Below are positions 43,403 through 54,837 of a stretch of 64,000 nt of DNA, one piece after another. Every line of letters starts with the position of its first letter. Position 1 is the first letter of the stretch. Source of the DNA: Pseudevernia furfuracea (taxonomy: Eukaryota > Ascomycota > Lecanoromycetes > Lecanorales > Parmeliaceae); NCBI GenBank assembly GCA_022315425.1, contig JAIUPT010000036.1, positions 248,001 to 312,000 on the forward strand. The letters run 5' to 3'. The position numbers and the translations under genes were made by a program. Under the pieces are notes generated by a model. It saw only the letters and a program-made list of their open reading frames with translations, was not told where the DNA came from and did no database searches.

Positions 43403-46132
43403 TCATCTACCCTCATCCACCGGTCCCACAACCCCCCTCGCTCTCAAAATATCCACCAATTCCCAGAACTCCGCTTTCTCCCTCCCCTGTCCTCTCCCTT
43501 GCCCACACCGCAACAGACCCTCCTCCCGCTCCACATCCTCCACCAACTCCGCACACCATCCCCACTCCTTAACCCTGACCAACGCCCTCAGCACTTTCAC
43601 CAAGGCCCCCCATCCCGGACTTTTCCCGCTCTCTGACACCACTTTCAAAAACTTCAAAGACTCTTCGATCTCGTCGTTGTCAGCGTAGCCCTCGATGAGG
43701 CGGTCGAAGAAGATGTTGTCTAGTTTATACATCTGGCCGGAGTGACGGATGGAAGACCAGAGGGAGGAGATGGCGGGGAGGTCTGGGAGTGGACGGCAGG
43801 TGAAGTAGTGTGTTATTAGTATGGTGTAGATGTGGGGGGAAGCGTAGATGTTGCGGGCGGCCATGTGAGCGAGGATGGTGCGGGCGGCTGGGACATTGGG
43901 GGTGTAGTCGTGGGAATGCTCTTTGCTGCCTGGGGTGAGCAGGCCGTCGAGGAGGGTGCCGTAGGTGAATGAATTCGGCTCGATGCCCTGCCTGCCCATG
44001 TCCGCAAGGATGGACGTGACGGTACTCTCCTGCGCCTCGGGGGTCAGGGTGTGGAATGGGGATGTCGGGTTGGAGACTAGGCCGTTGAGGATTATACTGA
44101 AGGTGGCGACGTCGGGGGTGCACTTTGCGTCGGCCATTTGCTGGAGGTGGGCTTGGATGGAGGCTGGAGAGTCGTGACGGACGAGGGGTCGGAGGAGGAT
44201 ATTGAAGGTCACTGTTGAGAGGGGAATTTGATGGGATTGGGCCCAGGCGCGGACGCGGGGAAGCAGGGAACGCTTGTCGATGTGGATTAGAGCGGATAGT
44301 GTGGCGTTGATGGGGGTGAGATTGGGGCGGAGGATGGTGTCATCTTTGGGCTCTTCAGGGCTCTGGTTTTCGTCTGCATTATTAGGTCCAGTCGTCTTTT
44401 CCCCTGCAGTGTCAGAGGGTTTGAGTGGTGGTGCTGATTTCCAGATTCGGCCCAGCTGTTCGAGTGCGTTCAGTCCTTCTTCCCATTTATGACATTCGAT
44501 AAGGCCCCGAATGTAGGCTGTCCACGTAGTAGTATTTGGTGGCGTGCCTGATCGCAGCATGTTGATCCATATTTTCTCTAAGGATTTGACGTCTTTTGCT
44601 CGAGTGCAGCCACTGAGCATGGCGGTCCAATGTTTCTGACTTGGTCGATGGCCCGAGTTGATCATGTGATTCCAAATTTCAATCGCATGGTCATGACGAC
44701 GCAATGCCCAAAATGTGCGAAGAAACCGTGCATAAATTTCGTCGGTTGAGTCGCTTTTATCCTTTGACCTGTCTGCTCTAAAATGCGCTTGGAATTGACG
44801 CCATAGGTTTATAGCGAATGCTGTGTTTGATCGCTTTGACGCTCCATCTATGTCTGCAAGGCGTGCAGGCAATCCCTTCTCGCTCCAGTCTAGATCATGC
44901 TTCGTTTCAGATACTTCCAGGGGATACTTCGAGAGGCGGAATTCGTTGGGTTTCTTGGTCGGCTTCGGTATCTCCTCTGGATCTAGCGAGGTTTGAGCCT
45001 CCCACCCTTCGAGGGCCTTTTCGGTGATTCCGGAAGAGACACCTGCGTGAAACAAGCACCGGACAGCGATTGATCGATCTCGCCCCGGGTTTTGGCCGAA
45101 TCGATCGAACAGACTCTGGACATCCAATGGAGCCCTCATCCCGGCTGCTTTTAGGCAGTCGAGTGTCATTGTCGCAGCCACCGTGATCTTATCAGGCCGT
45201 TTTAGCAGTTGTGGTAGTCGCTTTGGGAAGGATTTTGAGAATGGCTCCGATGTCAAAGTCTTATCATCCATCATATTATATTGCCTTATGACAGGGACCG
45301 AAATGCTAAGAGAAGAATACCTCTCCGTGTACAGAGTCCATACTTCGAGGATCTCGCCCATTAGAACATGTATTCTTTCGTCTGATGCCGCTCCCAGGGT
45401 CGCATCCGTGAACTGATATCTCAACTTCAGTACGTTTCCAAGTTGGCACCACAGTACATCTTGCCACCAGTGTCTCATCACACCATATTTAGTATAGATT
45501 CTGATTGCGTCTGCCGGGGTAAAGTTTTTACCGTTTATCACAAGACGCGGCTTTTCACAGATAGCTATTAGAACACGGCGGAACAATTCGACCGTCAATG
45601 AGGTATCGTCGAGGGGGGTTTGACCGCCACCAATCATCGCGTTGTCCTTCTGATTCCAAGATCTCTCGCCAAGCAGCCTTATGCAGTTTCCCCAGATTTG
45701 ATGCAACGGCATGGTTCCCCGAAGCAGCTGGTTATCCAGCTCCCGACAGCGATTTTTTATAGACTTATCGATGGCTGACCTTTCGATTGCTGCAGCTTTA
45801 GTGGAATGAACATTCGAGGTCCGGGAGTATCGAAATTTCTTCAACGCCGGCTCATGTCCGAGGTTGGACGTAAAGAGCGTTTCGAGAACTTTGTCGACGC
45901 CCTTTGGTTTTTGCTGTTCTTGATATGTCTGAGCGAAGGTCAACCGCTTCTTTCGACGCGACGATCTGATTGTGAAATCGCCATTGGCCAACGGCACGTC
46001 TTGGGGCGTTGTCCTGCTGCTTCCGTCGCAGCCAGCAAGTTGGACTAAGGAGACGAAGCCCGAGCTGCGACGCTGGCATTTCCATCGGAAGAGCTGTCGA
46101 GAGCATCGCAGGCATACGTAAGGCGCGTTCAT
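43403..46132 (-). CDS. Pentatricopeptide-repeat protein, likely mitochondrial
   Basis: An intronless ORF of 909 residues. The N-terminus is basic and Cys/Arg-rich (MNAPYVCLRCSRQLFRWKCQ), suitable as a mitochondrial presequence. PPR-like helical pairs are spread over the second half: ALRRHDHAIEIWNHMINSGH and KHWTAMLSGCTRAKDVKSLE, then TTWTAYIRGLIECHKWEEGL, TFNILLRPLVRHDSPASIQA, VATFSIILNGLVSN, NSFTYGTLLDGLL and HIYTILITHYFTC. Such proteins bind organelle RNA and assist processing, stability or translation. The transcript bound cannot be predicted. The Arg/Lys-rich region between 45 and 110 has no repeats. It is divergent from the phosphatase gene, with 284 nt between starts. Confidence 0.88.
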   Translation of the reverse strand: MNAPYVCLRCSRQLFRWKCQRRSSGFVSLVQLAGCDGSSRTTPQDVPLANGDFTIRSSRRKKRLTFAQTYQEQQKPKGVDKVLETLFTSNLGHEPALKKFRYSRTSNVHSTKAAAIERSAIDKSIKNRCRELDNQLLRGTMPLHQIWGNCIRLLGERSWNQKDNAMIGGGQTPLDDTSLTVELFRRVLIAICEKPRLVINGKNFTPADAIRIYTKYGVMRHWWQDVLWCQLGNVLKLRYQFTDATLGAASDERIHVLMGEILEVWTLYTERYSSLSISVPVIRQYNMMDDKTLTSEPFSKSFPKRLPQLLKRPDKITVAATMTLDCLKAAGMRAPLDVQSLFDRFGQNPGRDRSIAVRCLFHAGVSSGITEKALEGWEAQTSLDPEEIPKPTKKPNEFRLSKYPLEVSETKHDLDWSEKGLPARLADIDGASKRSNTAFAINLWRQFQAHFRADRSKDKSDSTDEIYARFLRTFWALRRHDHAIEIWNHMINSGHRPSQKHWTAMLSGCTRAKDVKSLEKIWINMLRSGTPPNTTTWTAYIRGLIECHKWEEGLNALEQLGRIWKSAPPLKPSDTAGEKTTGPNNADENQSPEEPKDDTILRPNLTPINATLSALIHIDKRSLLPRVRAWAQSHQIPLSTVTFNILLRPLVRHDSPASIQAHLQQMADAKCTPDVATFSIILNGLVSNPTSPFHTLTPEAQESTVTSILADMGRQGIEPNSFTYGTLLDGLLTPGSKEHSHDYTPNVPAARTILAHMAARNIYASPHIYTILITHYFTCRPLPDLPAISSLWSSIRHSGQMYKLDNIFFDRLIEGYADNDEIEESLKFLKVVSESGKSPGWGALVKVLRALVRVKEWGWCAELVEDVEREEGLLRCGQGRGQGREKAEFWELVDILRARGVVGPVDEGR

Positions 46133-46416
46133 GAATGAGCCCGACGATTTGAGCCCAATTGGCTGGAGAGAGGGCTTGTTGAAGGCTGAAGCTTGGGAGA
46201 ATGCAAGAAATTTACTCTACTGTAGAGGTCCGAGGATCTCTTGGCATCTTCGGATATAGAGTACTGGACGGAGATAAGTAAACCGACGACCCCTGACGCT
46301 GAAGGGAAGGAGGGGCAGATCGATTAACAGGCTCGAGGGTAAGGTATCTATTTTATATTATTATATATACGGCCTTTTTATGACCTTATATCCTATGATA
46401 TTCTCCTCTCTTCACA

Positions 46417-48399
46417 ATGACGACGCTCGTTCCCCGCCCGCCTTATACTCATGATGAGTTAGACCGTCTCTACCCTAAGAACTTGAAGCTTCAATTAGTG
46501 CAAATTGTATGTCCGTCTTCCTTCTGCGAGAGTTAGCATCGCCAGCCACATCTAGAAAGCGGTCGCATTGAGCAGTTCGTGTTGACTGACTTGAACCCTC
46601 ATGCATAGCTCCTCCGACATGGTACCTGCATCTCCATTTCTCCAAATATCAGAACAATCTAATAGAAATTATCAGGCGAGAGAAGTCCCGTATCCACACG
46701 GTTTCAGAATGTGAGTCGCTGTTGATTGTTGAAAAGCCCAATCGTTGACGTCCAGTCCAGGCAGGGCTCGCTCCTTGTATGCCTTAGCCCTTTCGCGAGT
46801 GGCACTTAAAGGCTGATGATACGGATAGATTGGCCCTATTGCAACGCTGCCAAAAGACTGTCAAGCGTTGCGATGACAAAGACGGATTGGTCGTCCTGGG
46901 ACAAGCTTCAATGGCGTAGGCGCCTGGAGACCTTTGGTGACAATGACGCATCAATACTGGCGTCTGGGCCCAATGGCGAGATTGACACTGTCTGGTAAAC
47001 CTCCGAAATATCAAGTTGTCTGCATGTCCATTGATAAGACGCAGCAATCTTGGAGAATTGACAGACAAAGGTCGCGAGACCACCCTAGCACTCGGCGAAC
47101 GACTCCGACATCTCTATGTTGATCAGCTAAAGTACATGCCTAAAATCATCAGCGACGCAGACATGATCTATCTGAGAGCGAGCCCCTTGCCGAGAGCTCT
47201 GGAGAGTGTCCAGGAAAGCTTCTGGGGAATGTACCCTCTGTCCGCAAGGACAGCATCCTTTCCGCCGCCCACTATAATTACTCGTACACCCCAAGATGAG
47301 ACGATCTTCCCGAATCAGTCGAGTTGCCGCAGGTTTAGTCAATTATCAAAGGCTTTCGCACAGCGAACTGCCGATAGATGTAGGCACAAATTGTCCTTTG
47401 AAATTACGGTTGTGATTTATGTTTGATAGGGAATGAGTCGCAAGAGATTGAGTATCTCAACAGTCTGATCGGAAAATGGATGCCAGATAATTCCCGAGTA
47501 AGAGTCGATTCACACCCTCGGCTCTCGGGAATCATGGATACTATCAACTCGACATTAGGTCATGGGCCTGCCACACGCTTGCCTTCTCCCTTTTACGACC
47601 CCAAAGGCCGCGACATTATCGAAAAGATTGGCGTCGAGGAATGGTTTTCCGGATTCTCGGAAAGCAACGAATATCGACAAGTCGGCATTGGTGCTCTTGC
47701 CGGTGACATTGTAGCACGCATGGTGGGTAGTGTCGAAAAGAGCGGCAACGATGGTCTCCTCGAGATCGGCGGAGAAGACGGCTCCCAAGGCGCTGGAAGA
47801 GGGGGAGAGAAAGACATCAGATTCGGCCTCAGTGGCTGCCACGACACCTCTTTGGCGGCATTGCTAGCTAGCTTGGGATGCTTCGAGGGCGAGAAATGGC
47901 CACCTTACACCAGCCATCTGGCTTTCGAGCTTTTCAGAGAATCGGGAGCCGGTAGGGAGTCCATCGATGGAGAAAAGCTTGACAGACCAGCGACTGCCGA
48001 CGCAGCACACAAGCAGAAGCAAGGTGCACTCAGCACTTTCTTTGGTTCTGGGGGGAAGACCAAGATAGCTACTGAGGGTATATCGCGGAAGACCACAGAT
48101 GAGCTAAGTACTACTGAGTGGGAAAAACTGAAAGGCCATTACGTCCGCATACGGTACAACGATCGAGCTGTCGTAGTCCCTGGATGCAAGCTTCCGGGAA
48201 AACATCTTCATGGTGACGAGAGCTTTTGTACATTGGTAAGTACGTCTGCACGAAAATGTCTACTGCGCTTACTCACATTCTATAGGAGGCTTTTAAGGCC
48301 ATTGTCGATGGCTTCACGCCTAAGAATTGGAGGCAAGCTTGTGTATCAAACATAGATAAACCTGCGTTTCCAGAAAAGATAGAACCTGGTGGGTACTAA
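46417..48399 (+). CDS. Histidine acid phosphatase family protein, 8 exons
   Basis: Branch-2 histidine phosphatase, which forms a phospho-histidine intermediate. Exons 46417-46506, 46609-46621, 46676-46710, 46761-46776, 46829-46994, 47045-47379, 47430-48235 and 48286-48399 keep phase and give 524 residues. The catalytic RHG motif (LLRHGERSPVSTRFQN) is assembled from the 13-nt and 35-nt exons; a 16-nt exon adds AGLAPY. Further on are LTDKGRETTLALGERLRHLY, DMIYLRASPLPRALESVQES and the proton-donor motif CHDTSLAALLASLG. There is no signal peptide (the start is MTTLVPRPPYTHDELDRLYP), so it is probably intracellular, closer to mitochondrial or cytosolic lysophosphatidic-acid phosphatases than to secreted phytases. 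The substrate is not known. Confidence 0.9.
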
Positions 48400-49275
48400 T
48401 AGAACGATCAGACGCTGGATATTTATAGACTGCTATTGGAAATCATTGTCCACGGTCCCTGAATGACTTGATGAGTCAACATGAGCTTCTCGGGTATCAC
48501 CAACGTGCGCTCCGCCCGAGTCCCAAGAGTGTTGATTCCCAATGGTGATACTTCGAGCAGGTCTGATGCTGTTAAGAGCTGTAAGAGGTACTTTAAGGTA
48601 CTTGTTTCGCTAATTCCCTGGAATAATACCAATACCGACTGGGACTAGTGGCGTAGCCTTGTGTCGAGTTCCGATGAAGCTTCATCAACGTAACCACATC
48701 ATTCCTCCCCGCCATCAAAGTGTGTCTCCTAAAGACTGTACTGCCGATGGAGGTACTAAGTGCGACCTCAGTGTGTCTCCACTAGTCAAGCGCGCTGACT
48801 GGTCGACATCATTTAACTTCGCAATGATACAGGCAAGCTGTCTGCTAGACGTCAGCCTTTAAGCTCCCATGCATGTTGTACCGAAGAGAATGATTGCTGA
48901 CATTGGAAGGCAGTACAGAAAGTGAATCGAACAGACTGCGATGCACTATAATGTCTACAATTTTCAGGATAGATAATGCTTCGAGCCGAATCAAAAGCGT
49001 ATGTGACTCATTCAGCCCACCTCTTCCACCATCGCTAATGCTGTAACGCGCGCGAAGGAGTCTGTGGGACGTTGCATTGTCCAAGAGGCTCAAGGACGAC
49101 CAAGAAACCCTAAAGATTGTCGAAAGGCGCCAAGGGAATGTAAGCAGAAACTTCCTTCTTTCAATTATTATGCCTAAGATCAAAGTCTCTAAAATCAAAG
49201 TCACAAAACTCATTGTATGAGGATCGTTACTACGAATGCTTCTAGCTCTCATGCTTGCTAACACTGTTCCCCCAG
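48400..49275. other. Intergenic or decayed 5' part of NACHT-ankyrin relic
   Basis: About 0.9 kb without a credible gene. It ends in an intron-like acceptor (GCTAAC, then CCCCCAG at 49275), so at least its right part probably belonged to the gene remnant that follows. I could not recognise a nucleotide-binding P-loop in any frame. Confidence 0.45.
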
Positions 49276-50599
49276 GTTCCGCTGGGTATCTGTAACGCTA
49301 GAATAACTCTGCTCCCTGAAAACCAAGAAAGACATCGAAGACAGACTCGGAAGACTACCGCCAGGCCTCACTAACAGTTACGGGGATCTCTTCCGCCAGA
49401 GAACCAAGGGCTTGGGAGAAGAGCATCGCAGACGACCCGATCTTGCATTTAGCCTCCTTTTATTACCTCGACGACCTTAGGCTCATATTTTCCGCTGGTT
49501 ACTGTTTTTTGGAAGACAAGGATGAAGACAGCGATGACAATGAGAGAGATGTCGTCGTTGATGCAGATGTAAGCCAAGGGAGCGTACTGGTGAACGATGC
49601 CGTCTCCGCTTCCCCTCGAAAAGGGAGCAAGTCCCAATGCTCATGCAGACTCCGATATCAAATACCCCATGCACTATGTCATCTCTTTTCATGCTACATT
49701 TGGCAAATTATTTTTGGACGTCGATGAATAAATCACCGGTAATGATTCGAACCTTGTTGAGCTACGGTGCGGACGTCAATTTCCGTAGCGTGGGCGGACA
49801 AACGCCGCTGCATTGGATACTCCTGAAGAACCTTCCTGGAAATTCTCGGTCGGAAATTGTTATGCCCCTGTTGGACAATGATGCGTCCGTGAACGTACAA
49901 GATGTACGTGGACTCACGCCTCTCTACGCAATTATCCGCCTCTTAAAGACTCGTCCAGAAGATCAAGCGAAGCCTGGATTCGCACCAGTTAGCGAGTTCA
50001 AATGCGGTGAATGAAACAGTCAGAAAACCCATTTTTCAGCTGAGACTGTCCGCGACTTGGAATCTGGACGAATTGCCAGCTTACTCATGGCATCCGGAGC
50101 AGATACCAACATCAGGGATCAATGGGGTTCTATTCCATTAGCAATTGCAGCTGAGAATGGTAATATAGAATTCACGAAGATTTTGCTGCCGATCACGACC
50201 AATATCGGAAGCCAAGACGGCGATGGAGACAAGGCCTTAAGCAATGCTGCCGATGAGGGTCACGGGGTAGTCGTCAGCATCCTACTTGATGCTGGCGCTG
50301 AGATTGTCCCCCATGCGCCTGGGCCTCATTGCTCATTTCTTGGCGCAAGAGAGAAGCTGCCGGGTTATGGTAGAGATGCTATACTTAGGGCGTGGCAAAG
50401 TGGCCAGCTAAACGTGGCATGTACACTCTTGGAGCACGCCGCTGCGAAGGAGCCAGAGAACGAATATGCAAAGGCGCTGAAAATGTGGGAAGCCGGCGAC
50501 ACAGCGTTGGTCCGATCCTGGATAGATGAACGCATAGCTAGTGCGCCAGAAAACCGACCGGAGATTGTTGCTTTGAGAGAGGGCCAAGGCACAGAATGA
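49276..50599 (+). pseudogene. NACHT-ankyrin (NLR-like) gene remnant
   Basis: The first block reads FRWVSVTLE, a TAA where a Gln codon would fit, then LCSLKTKKDIEDRLGRLPPG and LTNSYGDLF. This is the linker that follows the NACHT ATPase in fungal NLR-like proteins (pattern FRWVxCQLexL...RLxxLPxxL...Y). Ankyrin units follow: LEKGASPNAHADSDIKYP near 49615, then after a 1-nt shift near 49728 MIRTLLSYGADVNFRSVGGQ, MPLLDNDASVNVQDVRGLTP and, after a stop near 50012 or a 33-nt intron-like gap, IASLLMASGADTNIRDQWGS and VVSILLDAGAEI, ending with a helical tail to 50599. No P-loop part is left. Such proteins act in non-self recognition and cell death; this copy is not functional as read. Confidence 0.72.
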
Positions 50600-52080
50600 T
50601 GCGGTGATCGATAATCTCAAACAGAGGGCTGCAAACCATGACTGACGTGCTACTCTTCTTGAGCGTACCTCGACAATCTTGCTATGCTCTCACTGGTCTT
50701 CCCTACTTCTCATTCTTCTCAGGATGCGCATAAACGTGTTGAGTACATAGCGGGCTTCGCTTGCACAATCTTGCCTTCAAGGTCAGACTTCACTCAATTC
50801 TCTATCATGTGGCTTGCCTGAGGACCGCGCAAACCGGCATACTTGCACTCTAATGAATCCAGTGGAGATTACGAGGACGGACTCACCGGAATTGCTCGAG
50901 CAACACACTCAGGATTCACGGCCGCTCGAGCCTGCTTTTCACGATCAAAATCTCAATCTGATTCTCCTTTTCCAGATCCGCGAGTGCGAAAAAGCGCGCA
51001 TTGAAATCCCGGGAGACTTTTGTTGCCATTGGAATGACCATCGCATTTGAAAAGATTGGCCGACGACTTCAACGTCTACGCCGTCGAAGAAATGTTCCTC
51101 GAATTTGTCGGTGTGGCGTGGGACGGTGCGGCTGCGGCAGTGGGACCTGCCCTCAGTGGTCGTGGCGCAAGGGTAGGGGGTTAGTGGTGGTATTTGATGC
51201 TATTGTATCTTTGTGACAGTCTGCCGTGATATTGTCCTGTTGAGGATCTGCCTCAAGAATTAGTTGCTCTTGGGAAATCATGTTGCGATTCTATCAGAGA
51301 TTTAAGAACGGGTCTCCGCAGGAGTTTAAAAATACAAGAGATTTTGCGGGCAATGCCATTGCGAAATGGCAACTGATCTTTCACGTTCTTTTCGAATCAT
51401 TGGAAATCCCTGCTAAAGTGACTTACTTGCTCTGCAAAGTACGAAATATGTGAACCTTGCTGTGGGAACCAGACGCTAGGAAAATTGTAGAAGGATACTG
51501 TTGTATGCCAAAGGAAATTGCCATCATTCTTCCTGGACCATGGTTTTCTAGTGACTGCTCGGGTCGGCTGCGTCTTCGTGAATTTCAAGGCGAACTTTGT
51601 CATGTCTTTCATGGCATTCATAATCGGCATCAGGTCTCTCATAGCAACTGCAACCGGCTTCACAACGTGAAGCCATGGGCGTGTCACATGCCACTGTTGC
51701 AAAGGTCTGGCCTACGTACTCGGCAAGACACGATGAACCTGCCGCGGTAGAGAATTCTTTCACTGCGTGCGCACTTCCCTGTTTCTAAAAACCATCCCGC
51801 CCTTTCTTCATAAATCTCTTTCTCCACCTAATAAGCTATCAAGAGGCTTTCGTTAACCGAGCTAATTACCTTTAAAGTGGGCATTGGAATACTCCACAAA
51901 TATTTCATGTTCACGTTTTCGGAGCCCACCGAAGCATCGATGGATGCACGGATAGGCAGGGGCTTTGCGGACACAGTCTAGACTCCTCCAAGGTACTGGC
52001 AGCACTATTGCATGAGGCTTTCGTACTTTAGGTAGCACCTCGGTCGTCATGTGGAAACAAAACTTGATCGAAAACCACAG
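50600..52080. other. Intergenic, no credible gene
   Basis: About 1.5 kb. Overlapping ORFs of 60-100 codons on both strands have no domains. The right end may contain the decayed first exon of the PQ-loop pseudogene. Confidence 0.45.
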
Positions 52081-52990
52081 CATTCTCTACCTCTTGACGC
52101 TAATGTCCTAGGCACAATCGGCACCGTCCTGTGATGCATCCAGCTCATACCGCAGATATGGCAAAACTGGCGCCAGAAGAGCACAGAAGGAGTTGCGCCA
52201 TCCATGCTGATCCTCTGGGCCGTTTGCGGTCCGCCATTTGGTGTGTACACCATAGTGTAGAATTTCAATATACCAGTGCAGGTGCGGCCGCAATGCTTCA
52301 CTCTTTTGACGATCGTGACTTGGTCGCAGACACTGGTGTACGGGAATACGTGGTCAGCATGGAGAGCGGCGATCGCGGGCGTTGGGTTGGCTGCTTTCCT
52401 AGGCGGCATTGAGATTATGCTGGTGGTCTTGTTGAGAGTAGGTTTTATGCACGAGCGTACATTACAAGGAAAGAAGCTAATCTTGCCTTTGTTGTCATCG
52501 TACCGACGGGGAATCACATGGCCTATCATATTGATTGGGGTACTTGCTCTTTTACTGCAAGTTGCGGGACTGGTACCTCTTTACGTCGACATGTTGAAAC
52601 GGCAAGGACGCGTTGTAGGGATCAGTGAGTGGTCTCCTTCCTCCTTTCTGGCTATCGTTTCGGGGAAGATTGTCCTCCTTACCAGCTTGCTCAACAGGTT
52701 TCACCTTTCTCACCATCGACTCTCTCGGTGCCCTTTTCTCCCTAGCATCGGTGGCTGTCCAGAACAACTTTGACCCTCTTGGGGCCTCTCTTTATATCAC
52801 GATCTTCGTCGGCGAAGCGGTTGTTTTCCTTTCCCATCTGATATGGCTCGCTCGATTTCGGAATGTGAGACCAGAGGCTACGTCGGCAGGTCTCACTCCT
52901 AATGAATCTGTGACAGCGTCTCCGAGTGTCACTGTAGAAACAGTCCACACATCTGTAGAGGATTCACGTTTAGCGCAGAGCCTAGCATAA
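52081..52990 (+). pseudogene. PQ-loop repeat membrane protein with two in-frame stops
   Basis: One continuous frame from 52112, after a GCTAAT...CCTAG acceptor, reads GTIGTVL, stop, CIQLIPQIWQNWRQKSTEG, then VYTIV, stop, NFNIPVQVRPQCF, then further membrane helices including PIILIGVLALLLQVAGLVPL and YVDMLKRQGRVVGIS. Over a 73-nt intron (52625-52697) it joins to FTFLTIDSLGALFSLASVAV and ends at 52990. PQ-loop proteins (cystinosin/SWEET-like fold) are seven-helix carriers, often vacuolar; the first PQ motif is LIPQIW and the second region is LVPLY. The stops at 52132-52134 and 52258-52260 replace expected Trp (VLWCIQ) and Gln (IVQNFN) codons. Everything else keeps frame, so inactivation is recent. 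Confidence 0.82.
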
Positions 52991-53109
52991 GAACTTTATC
53001 AACTATCTTCTTGAGTAACTCGAGATCGAATTAGCGCGCCGCGTCGGCTGAACATCGGGCCGATATCAATGTTTACTCCCGGATATTCACCATTGTTCAA
53101 CTGTAAACA

Positions 53110-54837
53110 ATGGCAAATCAGAGCTGTTCTTCATGTGAGTCTTTGGAACTCAGTATCCTCATTCTGAGATTACTAATGCTCACTAGCCCAGCACTCTGTT
53201 GTGTCTCCCGATGGTGGCCTCATCGCAACACTGCGACGGTCCCGCCTGCTTATATCCTCTTCACACAACCGCGAGGTCGTTCAAGAGCTTCCTCTGCCTC
53301 AGGACTTCGTCCCAAAGTGCCGCTTTCTTCGGTGGTACAACTGCAATGACTCGACGAGGAATGCAACGAAAGAGCAAGGAAGTGGGCAATATGAGCAGCC
53401 AGGGCGCATATTACTTGCAGACGACGATACAATCCGTGTATACGACATCAACGACCCCACATGGCACGCAGTGATCGAAAAAGCCGCCAGCAATCTTGGG
53501 AGAATCGCAGAGGTGGCTTTCGGATATACAAGGGATGAAGTCGTGGTCTTCTCGGACTTTGGCGTCAAGCTCACAATATGGTCTCTTCTCACCAGCCGTG
53601 GCGTCGAGATCAGGGATCCGAAATATTTGGTGAAATGCTACCACTACAGGCCGAGGACGGGCCATCTGGCAGTATTGACGAGGCCTGCTGCGCAGGATGT
53701 TCTTATGCTGCTCCAGCCTGGGAGCCACGAATTGGTTAAAAGTATGGAAATGCCTACAATCGATGCTCAGGAGGTGGCTTGGAACCCTGATGGGAGTTGG
53801 CTTGTTATAAGAGATGCTGCGAGTAGTGGCTATAAGGTGTTGATCTATACTGCGGACGGGCATCTATACAAGACTATTTCGGGTACTAGGAACGATGTGG
53901 ACTTGAGCTTAGGAGTCAAATGCATGCAGTGGAGTCCATCTACCGGGACACTCGCAATTGGCGATAACAACAATAGTATTACTATCTTCAGCAAGAACAT
54001 TGTAAGCTCTTCTACTGCTGCTCAGGCAATCATAGCTTGCTGAATGAGAAACAGTTTTCGCCTATTGCTAGCCTCCGCCACCCGGCAATGATAGCATTGC
54101 CTAAAGCTGGTGTCTGGGAGGAACAAGTCAATGCCTCGAAAGAGAGGAGCTACGTCGTCGCTCCGCAGCCAGCGAGTCCGCCAACTTCATTGTCCCTGGG
54201 CAAATCGAACAACCCGACGCATGGGGTCTCTGTGATAGCTTTCAACAGCGAAGGAACTTTGGTGGCGACAAGAAATGACTTCATACCAACAACAGTCTGG
54301 ATATGGTCCCTGGAAACTTTTACGGCGATGGAAATCCTCATTCATCACTCGCCCGTTAAGCAGATCATATGGCATTCTTCACAATCTGACCTCCTCCTAA
54401 TCCATTGCGCGATTCCTGAACCAGCTGTTCACTTATGGAAGACCACCTGGCATGCCCCCAGGATTCTGGTGCTACCTCTCTCGCAGATCGGAGGCAGGCT
54501 TGAAGCCAGCTGGCTAGAAAGCTCAAGCGACGATGACTTCAACGTAATGATTAGCTCTGCCCATCAATACACCACAGCCCGCATATCATCCGATGGTGAG
54601 GTCATTCCGCAGGCGGTTCCTCCGGAAGCAGCAGCAATCCCAATCGAGGTGGGCGCAGAGGATATGTTTGACGAAGGAAATTCGCTCGACCTGTCGCCCA
54701 TCAAGATCTCGCACTCGACGGTGGAAGTGTCAGGCTACGAGGATGGAAATGATCATTCCAGATCGAATTTTGGTTTCACAGAGGAGATGCTGGATGATAC
54801 ATTCCACTACCGCAGACATGTCAAAGCAGTGAATTGA
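53110..54837 (+). CDS. wdr8: WD-repeat protein, WRAP73/Wdr8-like
   Basis: Exons 53110-53134, 53187-54001 and 54055-54837 give 540 residues. A 25-nt first exon (MANQSCSS) joins to QHSVVSPDGGLIATLRRSRL, the usual N-terminus of the WRAP73/WDR8 family, which works with Msd1/SSX2IP and the Pkl1 kinesin-14 at spindle poles. WD-like blades follow: YDINDPTWHAVI, VVFSDFGVKLTIWSL, VAWNPDGSWLVIRDAASSGY, MQWSPSTGTLAIGDNNNSIT, VIAFNSEGTLVATRNDFIPT with TVWIWSLET, and IIWHSSQSDLLLIHC. The C-terminal 80 residues are acidic and unstructured. There are no breaks, although broken genes lie on either side. The family assignment is from memory of blade order; a generic WD-repeat protein is the alternative. Confidence 0.8.
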
